Shown here in pieces: positions 1 to 6,278 of a stretch of 9,998 nt of DNA (its first letter is position 1; each line of letters starts with the position of its first letter). The position numbers were made by a program, and so were the translations under genes. The stretch comes from CALOCV01 sp942491955 (GTDB lineage: Bacteria > Chlamydiota > Chlamydiia > Chlamydiales > CALOCV01), in NCBI GenBank assembly GCA_942491955.1, contig CALOCV010000038.1, positions 1 to 9,998 on the forward strand, read 5' to 3'. The notes beneath the pieces were generated by a model, which was not told where the DNA came from, did not search any database, and saw nothing but the letters and a program-made list of their open reading frames with translations.

Positions 1-52
1 ACGTCATACGAACATGATGCCGATGGTAAGAAATAATACCAATGATTTACCC

Positions 53-1480
53 CTAACCTTTAATGACTAAATGAGGTTTTAGACGTGCCACGCGATTTGC
101 AAGACCTGCCTGCTCAACGGTTTGAACCACGGCATCGACATCCTTGTAGGCATCGGGCATCTCTTCGAGGATGGTGCGGGAAGAAGTGGCTAAAACCTGA
201 ACGCCTTGCTTTTGCATTGCTGTGATGGGATTTTTTCCCTTCCACATTGCAAGGGATTGATGGCGACTACGGGCACGACCAGCGCCGTGACAGCAGCTGC
301 ACCATGTGATGGGATTACCAAGCCCAACGAGAAGGTATGACGCTCTCCCCATATCGCCAGGAACAAGGACAGGTTGTCCTGTGGGTTGAAAGAGAGGAGC
401 CAGTTCGGGATGATTTTTCCCAAAAGCACGCGTAGCACCTTTGCGATGAACACACAATTTTTGCAGTTTTTGGTCGACGGTATACTCTTCTATTTTGGCA
501 ATATTGTGACAGACGTCGTAAAGAAGGCAGATATCGCTATGAGGAATATTTAGAACGCCATGAAAAGCCTCCCGAACTCCGTGAAGGATACGTTGTCGAT
601 TGTTGAAGGCATAGTTAGCGGCAGCAGCCATTGCATGGAAGTACGTTTGTCCCAGTTCACTACGAAGAGGAGCCGCCATTAACTGTTTATCAGGAAGGTC
701 TTTTGCCAACCCTTCTTTCACAAAGCGGTCCAAGGTATCTTGGCAAATTTGATGGCCGAAACCTCGAGAACCCGAATGGATCAGGATATAGATATGACCC
801 TCTTCGACACCCCATTGTTGGGCTACATCTTGATCGAACAGTTGTTGGATAGCACCAATTTCAACGAAGTGATTACCCGAACCCACGGTACCGAGTTGTT
901 CTTTTCCTCGTTCACGGGCTCGTTTTGAGACTGCATTTAGATCCCCTCCAGGGATACACCCATGACTTTCCGTATGGAGGAGATCTTCAGGTAGTCCATA
1001 ACCTTGTTCTAGGGACCATTTGGCCCCTTGTTGCACAATTTCCTGATAATCTCTATCCGAAAGAGCTGGCTCTTTTTTGCATATACTGCCGACACCCGAT
1101 GGGACACTTTCGAAGATTTTTTTCAAAAGAGACTCTTTTGTCGATGCATTAAGGGAAGCGTAGGGAATCGGAATCGTAGCAAGTCGAACGCCACAGTTGA
1201 TATCGTATCCGACCCCTCCTGGACTGATGACACCCGTTTCAGCATCGGTTGCAGCAACACCACCGATGGGAAATCCATATCCCCAGTGGATATCGGGCAT
1301 TGCGATACTATAGCCGATGATACCGGGAAGGTGAGCGACATTACGCACCTGTTCTAGGGGACGTTGCATTCCCTCTTCTGCCAAAGTTTTTTCTGCTGCA
1401 ATCACAAGTCCTGGTACACGCATCTCTCCTGTTTGAGGAAGGACAAACTGGCAAGGTCCGATTTTTTTCCATTCGTTCAC
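53..1480 (-). CDS. rtcB: RtcB family RNA-splicing ligase
   Basis: GTP- and Mn-dependent RNA ligase that joins RNA 3'-phosphate or 2',3'-cyclic phosphate ends to 5'-OH ends, acting in the cytoplasm in RNA repair or tRNA splicing. At 475 residues it belongs to the longer, archaeal-like RtcB type. Visible family motifs: the SPGGVGYDINCG block with metal ligands D93 and C96, GSGNHF (N203, H204), IHSGSRGFGH (H235), YDVCHN (H325), and CHGAGR near 397-402 where H398 corresponds to the guanylylated histidine. All expected active-site residues are present, so the enzyme should be active. The start is GTG at 1480, supported by a GGAG ribosome site 6 nt upstream; it ends in TAG at 53-55. The gene upstream on the same strand (1598-2395) carries an archease domain, the known activator of RtcB. 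The 117-nt gap between them contains a perfect hairpin. Function is near certain; the physiological RNA substrate cannot be read from sequence. Confidence 0.97.
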   Translation of the reverse strand: MNEWKKIGPCQFVLPQTGEMRVPGLVIAAEKTLAEEGMQRPLEQVRNVAHLPGIIGYSIAMPDIHWGYGFPIGGVAATDAETGVISPGGVGYDINCGVRLATIPIPYASLNASTKESLLKKIFESVPSGVGSICKKEPALSDRDYQEIVQQGAKWSLEQGYGLPEDLLHTESHGCIPGGDLNAVSKRARERGKEQLGTVGSGNHFVEIGAIQQLFDQDVAQQWGVEEGHIYILIHSGSRGFGHQICQDTLDRFVKEGLAKDLPDKQLMAAPLRSELGQTYFHAMAAAANYAFNNRQRILHGVREAFHGVLNIPHSDICLLYDVCHNIAKIEEYTVDQKLQKLCVHRKGATRAFGKNHPELAPLFQPTGQPVLVPGDMGRASYLLVGLGNPITWCSCCHGAGRARSRHQSLAMWKGKNPITAMQKQGVQVLATSSRTILEEMPDAYKDVDAVVQTVEQAGLANRVARLKPHLVIKG

Positions 1481-1503
1481 AGTGTCTCCAAAAAGTATAG
1501 GTT

Positions 1504-1527
1504 AAGATTGGGGTCAAGATTGGGGTC
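1504..1527. repeat. 12-bp tandem direct repeat beside the hairpin
   Basis: The 12-mer AAGATTGGGGTC occurs twice head to tail (1504-1515 and 1516-1527). The second copy runs into the left arm of the adjacent 31-bp inverted repeat. This looks like a local duplication of the repeat's outer end, or a partial second copy of the element. Confidence 0.8.
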
Positions 1528-1583
1528 AGGCCTGACATTCGGACATTTGTTTCAAATGTCCGAATGTCAGGCCTGACCCCAAT
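1519..1583. repeat. Perfect 31-bp inverted repeat (REP/MITE-like hairpin)
   Basis: Arms 1519-1549 and 1553-1583 are exact reverse complements separated by the 3-nt loop TTT. The outer part of each arm contains the palindrome TCAGGCCTGA preceded by GGGG. It lies in the gap between the ThpR-archease gene and rtcB, both read on the minus strand. Neither flank has a T-tract, so it is not a standard intrinsic terminator. GGGGTCAG-type palindromes resemble repetitive extragenic palindromes mobilised by REP-associated (IS200-like) transposases; that assignment is an inference, as no transposase is in the window. If the two genes are co-transcribed, the mRNA would carry a very stable hairpin here, a likely RNase III or processing site. 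Confidence 0.9.
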
Positions 1584-1597
1584 ACTAAGGATTCGCA

Positions 1598-2395
1598 TCA
1601 TATATCGATAATCATCTCCCACTGATAAAAATGCTTTCTTTTTTCGACCCCCTTCCCTGAATAACTCACCGCTTTAACACCAATACCTTGCTGCTCATCG
1701 GCATCGGCAATTTTGGTATTGAGCCAAGCGACAATCTCTTCCTCTTTTTCGATGGAGGGGTCTTTGTCGATATAAGGAAGGAATGAGGGGTCATGAAAGG
1801 CAATGGCCACTTGTGCATGAAGGGCTAAGGAGGAGAGATTATCGCCATGGAGAAGAAAAGCACGGTCAGCAGTATGAGGAATCTCTTTGATGGGAGGGAG
1901 GATTTTATAGGTCCAAATTTTCTCATATCTGAGATTCCCTTTGCTTTCATAGAGATGGATGTCTTTTGTATAGAAAGGCAACGGCATAAAATGTTTTTTC
2001 CATTTTGTCGTATGAAAGGGCTGCCTTGCAAGGGTTACATGGGACAACCACGGACGCCTATCAACTTTTTCCAAAATCTCTTTTTGACAAAACCATTGGG
2101 AAAACATTTTTTGCGCTTTAGCGAGTCGTTGTTGTCGATCAAAAAGTTCTGCATGCCAGGCAACAACACGGGGGTGGTTTTTAGGAAGGAAGAGGAGTCG
2201 ATCAAAAAGCCCACAAAAGCCAACAGAGAAAGGAGGAGGAGGAAAGTCTTGCATAAGGCCATCGACTTCTTCGCATTCGACGTTTCCCAGGAAAGCGAGT
2301 GTAATATGGCGCGATGGCTCTTGGATCATCCGGCCTTCGGGCCACATTTCTGGCCAGGGAGCCGCCACTTCAACTCCGAGAAATAAACGTTTCAC
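1598..2395 (-). CDS. ThpR/LigT-like 2H phosphoesterase fused to archease
   Basis: Numbering is from a TTG codon at 2401. I prefer the GTG at 2393-2395: it has AAGGG 8 nt upstream and gives the family-typical start MKRLFLGVEV. Residues 1-170 are a 2'-5' RNA ligase/cyclic phosphodiesterase (ThpR/LigT) domain with the two catalytic HxTx motifs, H32-T34 (RHITLAFLG) and H121-T123 (SHVTLAR). Residues about 172-267 match archease: it opens with IPHTAD (D178), has a KAVSYSG strand near 243-249, and ends exactly in DI (D266, I267). In known archeases the two aspartates and the C-terminal carboxylate bind the metal, so this site is intact. The archease part is only about 96 residues against roughly 140 usually. 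Archease promotes guanylylation and turnover of RtcB, and rtcB is the next gene downstream, so a joint RNA-repair role is likely. The ThpR domain may hydrolyse cyclic phosphates or act on 2'-5' linkages. The fusion itself is unusual. Confidence 0.9.
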   Translation of the reverse strand: MKRLFLGVEVAAPWPEMWPEGRMIQEPSRHITLAFLGNVECEEVDGLMQDFPPPPFSVGFCGLFDRLLFLPKNHPRVVAWHAELFDRQQRLAKAQKMFSQWFCQKEILEKVDRRPWLSHVTLARQPFHTTKWKKHFMPLPFYTKDIHLYESKGNLRYEKIWTYKILPPIKEIPHTADRAFLLHGDNLSSLALHAQVAIAFHDPSFLPYIDKDPSIEKEEEIVAWLNTKIADADEQQGIGVKAVSYSGKGVEKRKHFYQWEMIIDI

Positions 2396-2434
2396 AAGCA
2401 ATTCCCTTGAATTGTAGAATTATTTTCCATCTTG

Positions 2435-2464
2435 TTTACATAAATCACTTATATTGTTTATATT
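2435..2464 (+). promoter_or_regulatory. Probable sigma-70-type promoter for the 2506-3024 gene
   Basis: TTTACA (-35, 2435-2440) and TATATT (-10, 2459-2464) are each one base from consensus and 18 bp apart. They would start transcription near 2471 and give a leader of about 35 nt. Assigned by eye only. Confidence 0.5.
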
Positions 2465-2466
2465 AG

Positions 2467-2483
2467 TTGTCCAAATTGAACAA
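2467..2483. promoter_or_regulatory. Near-palindrome over the predicted transcription start
   Basis: A 17-nt imperfect palindrome (7 of 8 pairs match, TTGT.CAA.TTG.ACAA pattern) lies just after the predicted -10 box. Its position would suit an operator, but no cognate regulator is evident and AT-rich sequence yields such symmetry by chance. Confidence 0.25.
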
Positions 2484-2505
2484 TAATTAACTAAAAGGAA
2501 AGAAA

Positions 2506-3024
2506 ATGAAAAACGCACTTTTCTTAACAGCTATGACTACGATTGCCTCTTTTTTCGGAACGATGCAAGCGTCTGAAAATGCACCCACATGTACTTCTCA
2601 ACCTGGTATGACCTATGTCAAAATTGGCGGTGGTTTTCCCGAATTGATCAATGGTGGTGTCGGTTATCGCTATTTCTTTACGGAACGGCAAGGAATTGAT
2701 GCTTCTATTGAAGGCTCGATTCTCCCTACTGTTATCGACAAAAAACCCCATCTTGTTGCCTATACTCTTGGAGCCAACCTGCATTATATTGCTAAGCCCT
2801 TTTGTCAAAAAGCTTGGTATGTCGGAATTGGCGGGATGTATCGTTTTGTCAATATTCGCACGCTAGGTGCTCATGGACATTTGGGTGGACCCAATTTCCT
2901 CCTCGGCCGAGAATTTCTCCTACGAAATCGCAATAAACTCTTTCTTCAGGCAGAAGCTGGAGCTTTTATTGGCCCCTATAAAGCTCTTCCTCAAGGAAAA
3001 CTCACCTTAGGATATGGGTTCTAA
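2506..3024 (+). CDS. Small exported beta-barrel-like protein (putative outer membrane)
   Basis: 172 residues. It has a clear Sec signal peptide: MKNA followed by a hydrophobic core to about residue 18, with cleavage likely after QA at 21-22. The mature part is rich in glycine and aromatics, with alternating strands (YVKIGGGF, GVGYRYFF, YTLGANLHYI, WYVGIGGMYRFV, LFLQAEAGAFIG). It ends in KLTLGYGF, a C-terminal Phe typical of the outer-membrane assembly signal. Two cysteines (C29, C100) remain and could pair. I do not recognise a named family; small lineage-specific barrels of this sort are common in the Gram-negative cell envelope. The ATG has AAAGGAAAG 4-12 nt upstream, its own promoter just before, and paired terminator hairpins just after, so it appears monocistronic. 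Localisation is an inference. Confidence 0.85.
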   Translation: MKNALFLTAMTTIASFFGTMQASENAPTCTSQPGMTYVKIGGGFPELINGGVGYRYFFTERQGIDASIEGSILPTVIDKKPHLVAYTLGANLHYIAKPFCQKAWYVGIGGMYRFVNIRTLGAHGHLGGPNFLLGREFLLRNRNKLFLQAEAGAFIGPYKALPQGKLTLGYGF

Positions 3025-3042
3025 ATGAAATTATAAAACTTT

Positions 3043-3107
3043 GTCCAGCTTGCTACTTCCTTTGTGTTCCTGTTTCCTTATCCGTAGCAAGCTGGGCTTT
3101 TCCTTTT
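3043..3107 (+). terminator. Hairpin terminator 1 downstream of the barrel gene
   Basis: Arms 3043-3056 and 3084-3097 form a 14-bp stem (one G-U) around a 27-nt pyrimidine-rich loop, followed by TTTTCCTTTT. It lies 18 nt after the barrel gene stop codon. The loop is unusually long for an intrinsic terminator. Confidence 0.65.
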
Positions 3108-3175
3108 ATCCAATCTGCTACTTCCTCTGTTTTGTTGTTTTGTGTTTCCCAAGATTGTAGCAGGTTGGATTTTTT
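3108..3175 (+). terminator. Hairpin terminator 2, related in sequence to terminator 1
   Basis: Arms 3108-3121 and 3157-3170 form a 14-bp stem (one G-U) with a 35-nt loop, followed by six T residues. The stem and the start of the loop resemble terminator 1 (CTGCTACTTCCT against TTGCTACTTCCT), so the two look like a tandem duplication. The T-tracts serve only the plus strand, that is the barrel gene and not the converging asnS. Confidence 0.7.
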
Positions 3176-3239
3176 ATTGTAACCGCTCGACCGAAAGGAG
3201 AGGCTCACAGCACATGCGTGATGTGGGGCTCAACTCGGG

Positions 3240-4643
3240 TTAAAAATCGATGCTGCCTGGATGGCGTGGGAAAGGGATGACATCGCGGATATTTTCGATC
3301 CCGGTAATGAAGCGGATGAGGCGTTCGAATCCGACGCCATATCCTGCGTGGGGAGTCGAGCCAAACTGGCGAAGTTCTAGGTACCACCAATAATCTTGGT
3401 AATTGAGGCCCTCTTCTTGGATCCGTTGAGTAAGAAGGTCGTAACGCTCCTCTCTTTGGCTACCGCCGATGATTTCGCCCACTTTAGGAACGAGGGCATC
3501 GACAGCGGCAACGGTCTTTCCATCATCGTTCGCGCGCATATAGAATGCCTTGATCTCTTTGGGATAATCTGTCACAAAAAGAGGTTTTTTGAACACATGT
3601 TCTGATAGATAGCGTTCGTGTTCGGTTTGTAGATCGACACCCCAATGGATAGGAAAAGTAAAAGATTGTGGAGCTTTTTCTAAAAGGGCGATGGCATCGG
3701 TGTAGGAAATACGTTCAAAAGGGGCATTCACGACATGTTCTAGGCGTTGTAGAAGTCCCTTTTCGACCCATTGATCAAAGAAAGCCATATCTTCGCTACA
3801 TTCTTTTAAGGCCACTTTGACGACATAGCGGAGGTATTCCTCCATGTTATCCATGTTATCGGTTAGGTCGGCAAAAGCCATCTCGGGTTCGATCATCCAA
3901 AACTCGGCTAAGTGGCGTGGCGTATTGGAATTTTCTGCGCGAAAGGTTGGACCAAACGTATACACGTCTGAGAGAGCAAGGGCATAAGCTTCTGCTTCTA
4001 ATTGTCCTGAAACTGTGAGGAAAGCCGATCGTTTAAAAAAATCCTCTTCAAAATCAATACTGCCATCTTCTTTTTTGGGAATCGATGCCAAATTGAGTGT
4101 GGTCGTTTGAAACATCGTCCCCGCTCCTTCGCAGTCGGATGCTGTAAGGATAGGAGAATGGAGATAGAAGAATCCCTTTTCCTGAAAAAATCGATGGGTA
4201 GCGAAGGCAATAGCGTTGCGCACTCGTGTGACGGCACCGATGGTATTGGTACGAGGGCGCAAATGGGCAATCGAGCGGAGGAATTCAAGGGAATGGCGTT
4301 TTTTTTGCAGAGGGTACGTGTCGGAGGGACATGAACCAACAAGAGTTACATGGGAAGCATGAATTTCGTAGGATTGCTCTTTTCCCGGGCTTTTCACCCA
4401 TTTTCCTACGACAGCAAGAGCAGCGCCTGTAGAGATCGTATCGATGATGCTGTTATAGTCGGGGAGAGCGCCATCGACAACGACTTGGATTCCACTGAAT
4501 GTCGAGCCGTCGTTGAGATTGATAAAGGAGAAGCTTTTTTGTGAGCGAATGGTGCGTACCCATCCTTTGATGCATATTTCTTCGTTAGGGAGTATTGAAG
4601 AGGCCATTTTCTGCAGTTCAACGATTTTCTTTCGAGAGGGCAT
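3240..4643 (-). CDS. asnS: Asparaginyl-tRNA synthetase
   Basis: Charges tRNA-Asn with asparagine using ATP, in the cytoplasm. It is a class IIb synthetase of 467 residues, close to the usual bacterial length (E. coli 466). Visible parts: an N-terminal OB-fold anticodon-binding domain around residues 22-105 (ICIKGWVRTIRSQKS), the class II core, motif 2 FGPTFRAENSNTPRHLAEFWMIEPE at about 230-254, and motif 3 GYGVGFERLIRFITGIENIRDVIPFPR at 434-460. The reading frame stays open upstream into nfo. I chose ATG at 4643 because AAAGGA lies 5 nt before it and the length fits; an ATG at 4649 overlapping the nfo stop (ATGA) is a possible alternative. It is the third gene of the rpsD-nfo-asnS run, with 2 nt between the nfo stop and this start. 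Chlamydia trachomatis lacks this enzyme and relies on GatCAB, so its presence points to a chlamydia-like lineage outside that genus. Confidence 0.97.
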   Translation of the reverse strand: MPSRKKIVELQKMASSILPNEEICIKGWVRTIRSQKSFSFINLNDGSTFSGIQVVVDGALPDYNSIIDTISTGAALAVVGKWVKSPGKEQSYEIHASHVTLVGSCPSDTYPLQKKRHSLEFLRSIAHLRPRTNTIGAVTRVRNAIAFATHRFFQEKGFFYLHSPILTASDCEGAGTMFQTTTLNLASIPKKEDGSIDFEEDFFKRSAFLTVSGQLEAEAYALALSDVYTFGPTFRAENSNTPRHLAEFWMIEPEMAFADLTDNMDNMEEYLRYVVKVALKECSEDMAFFDQWVEKGLLQRLEHVVNAPFERISYTDAIALLEKAPQSFTFPIHWGVDLQTEHERYLSEHVFKKPLFVTDYPKEIKAFYMRANDDGKTVAAVDALVPKVGEIIGGSQREERYDLLTQRIQEEGLNYQDYWWYLELRQFGSTPHAGYGVGFERLIRFITGIENIRDVIPFPRHPGSIDF

Positions 4644-4645
4644 AG

Positions 4646-5518
4646 TCATCCTTTCTTTTGTTCTGCGAAAGAACGCAGTAGAGCAATCTCGTCCACCCAC
4701 TGTCCTGGTCCTCCTGGTGTTTCGAGGTATTTTGGCAACCATTTTGTTCGTGGATCCGTCATTAAAAAGGAAAAGGCTTCGATTCCTATCTCGCCTTTAC
4801 CGAGATGAGCGTGGCGATCGCGGCGAGATCCCAATGCTTTCATCGAATCATTAAGGTGGAAGGCATAAAGGTGCTCGAGTCCAACGGTTGTGTCAAAATA
4901 TTTTAACGTTTTATCCCACGCTTTTTTTGTACGGATATCATAGCCTGCGGCAAAGATATGGCATGTATCGATACAGACACCTATGGGGAGATCTTTCTTC
5001 GTTTTTTGAATGATATAGGCGAGATCTTCAAAGGTATCTCCGACGGTAGATCCTTGTCCTGCTGTCGTTTCGAGAAGAAGACGCGTGGTTCCTTTTTCCA
5101 GTTGTTTTGCAAATCCCAAGAGACTTGCAACAATGGTATCGAGGCATTGTTCTTTACTGCTATCGAGAGCAGCTCCTGGATGGAAATTGAGATAGGTGAT
5201 ACCGAGTTGTTGACACCGATGGATTTCTTCAGAAAAAGCGTGTCGGCTTTTGAGCAGATTCTCTTGTTTTGGGCATCCCAAATTGATCAGGTAGCTGGCA
5301 TGGCTCATGATCTGTTCTAATCCCGTCTCTTCGAGGGAGACTTCCCACTTTTCGATCGCTTCTTCTGAGAGAGGTTTCCCTTTCCACTGTTTTTGATTAG
5401 CGGTAAAGAGTTGGATGGTGGATGCACCAATTTTTTCCCCTTCGCGGAGGGCGTTATAGGCTCCTCCAGCAGCAGAAGTGTGGGCTCCAATGAGGAGTTT
5501 TTTTGGAGAACTCACCAT
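4646..5518 (-). CDS. nfo: Endonuclease IV (AP endonuclease)
   Basis: Zn-dependent endonuclease that cuts DNA 5' to abasic sites in base excision repair. At 290 residues it is close to E. coli Nfo (285). All nine trinuclear zinc ligands can be matched with a 4-5 residue shift: H73, H113, E150, D184, H187, H221, D234, H236 and E266. Family blocks GAHTSAAGG (11-19), LNFHPGA (110-116), CIDTCHIFAAGYD (182-194) and FHLNDS (220-225) are also present. It begins 9 nt after the rpsD stop without a strong Shine-Dalgarno, suggesting translational coupling, and its TGA abuts asnS. Linkage of nfo with rpsD is, as I recall, also seen in Chlamydia. Confidence 0.98.
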   Translation of the reverse strand: MVSSPKKLLIGAHTSAAGGAYNALREGEKIGASTIQLFTANQKQWKGKPLSEEAIEKWEVSLEETGLEQIMSHASYLINLGCPKQENLLKSRHAFSEEIHRCQQLGITYLNFHPGAALDSSKEQCLDTIVASLLGFAKQLEKGTTRLLLETTAGQGSTVGDTFEDLAYIIQKTKKDLPIGVCIDTCHIFAAGYDIRTKKAWDKTLKYFDTTVGLEHLYAFHLNDSMKALGSRRDRHAHLGKGEIGIEAFSFLMTDPRTKWLPKYLETPGGPGQWVDEIALLRSFAEQKKG

Positions 5519-5527
5519 ACTCGGCGC

Positions 5528-6148
5528 TTAAGTCGTGTGTGCTAAGAAGTCGCAGATGGTAGCCAGGTTAATTTCAAGAGGCCAAGGCATCTGTTCAGGA
5601 AAGGGCAATTCGTTGAACTCCCCTTTGTAGTTTTCTCGATCGAGAGTGAGGTATTCAGGTACATTATGAGCAAGCACATCTAAAGAGTGGTTGATAGAAT
5701 GCATTTTACGAGATTTTTCTCGCACGGTGATTTTCATACCGAGATTCACGTGGAAAGAGCGGATATCGACTTTTTTTCCATTGACACAGATATGGCCATG
5801 AGAGACGAGTTGTTGTGCGGCAAAAATGGTAGCAGCAAAACCTAATCGGTAGACGACAGTATCGAGGCGGCATTCGAGAAATTGAGCAAGTTGTTGGGTG
5901 GTATTCCCTTTGGCTTGTTCGGCTTTTTTGAAGTAGTTCACGAGCTGTTTTTCGCGGAGCATCCCGTAGACGGCTTTTAGTTTCTGTTTTTCTTCTAGCT
6001 GGAGACCGAAGTCGGATTTTTTCCTTCGTCGAGCTCCGTGAGCTCCTGGAGGATTAGGTTTCCGGGTAAGAGGATTTTTTCTGCGACCAAAAACATTAGC
6101 ACCAAATCGACGAGCAACGCGATTTTTTTTACCTGTGAAGCGACCCAT
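5528..6148 (-). CDS. rpsD: 30S ribosomal protein S4
   Basis: Primary 16S rRNA-binding protein of the small subunit, important for 30S assembly and decoding fidelity. 206 residues, standard length. The basic N-terminal region (GRFTGKKNRVARRFG) is followed by the helical S4 domain and then the S4 RNA-binding fold at about residues 93-145 (ECRLDTVVYRLGFA, HGHICVNGKKVDI). The N-terminal CxxC zinc site is absent, so this is the zinc-free (C-minus) form. ATG at 6148 has AAGGA 5 nt upstream. It is the first gene of the rpsD-nfo-asnS run and is transcribed away from the sigma-54 activator. A lone rpsD outside the alpha operon (no rpsK, rpsM or rpoA beside it) fits the chlamydial arrangement. Confidence 0.98.
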   Translation of the reverse strand: MGRFTGKKNRVARRFGANVFGRRKNPLTRKPNPPGAHGARRRKKSDFGLQLEEKQKLKAVYGMLREKQLVNYFKKAEQAKGNTTQQLAQFLECRLDTVVYRLGFAATIFAAQQLVSHGHICVNGKKVDIRSFHVNLGMKITVREKSRKMHSINHSLDVLAHNVPEYLTLDRENYKGEFNELPFPEQMPWPLEINLATICDFLAHTT

Positions 6149-6184
6149 ATGATTCCTTAAATTTTCACGAATAAACGAAAAGGG

Positions 6185-6240
6185 ATTATTTCATATCTTT
6201 CGATTATTTTGCAAGAGATCGTGAGAGAATATTTGATAAT
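6185..6240. promoter_or_regulatory. Candidate divergent promoters between rpsD and the sigma-54 activator
   Basis: The palindromic hexamer TTGCAA at 6209-6214 could act as a -35 box on both strands. On the minus strand AATAAT (complement of 6185-6190) follows at 18 bp for rpsD. On the plus strand TTTGAT at 17 bp, or GATAAT (6235-6240) at 20 bp, would serve the activator. The rpsD side is the more convincing. By-eye assignment only. Confidence 0.35.
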
Positions 6241-6278
6241 TATGCATATTACATTTAGGATGAAAGAAGGGGTAACAA

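Noticed and set aside
1..36. Possible C-terminal end of a plus-strand gene (11 codons, ending KK and TAA)
   Set aside because: Too short to judge; other frames are also open over this stretch, and nothing identifies a family.
1494..1517. TTGACC and TATACT as a promoter for rtcB inside the gap
   Set aside because: The spacing is only 12 bp and the start would lie nearly on the GTG codon, so it is not a credible sigma-70 promoter.
1341..1622. Minus-strand open frame of 93 codons spanning the hairpin and the start of rtcB
   Set aside because: It overlaps rtcB in another frame and is largely translation of the inverted and tandem repeat (LTPILTPILT), with no family resemblance.
1847..2386. Long plus-strand open frame of 179 codons opposite the ThpR-archease gene
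   Set aside because: Antisense shadow: the minus-strand frame carries clear HxTx and archease motifs, while this one has none and no ribosome site.
3204..3227. Weak hairpin downstream of asnS, possible minus-strand terminator
   Set aside because: The stem has an internal G-A mismatch and is not followed by a T-tract on the minus strand.
3838..3857. 9-bp tandem repeat within asnS
   Set aside because: It encodes an in-frame DNMDNM in a variable part of the enzyme; nothing suggests more than a small duplication.
4643..4742. N-terminal extension of asnS to 4742 (33 extra residues)
   Set aside because: It would lie inside the nfo gene in another frame, has no ribosome site, and exceeds the normal AsnRS length; ATG at 4643 with AAAGGA is better.
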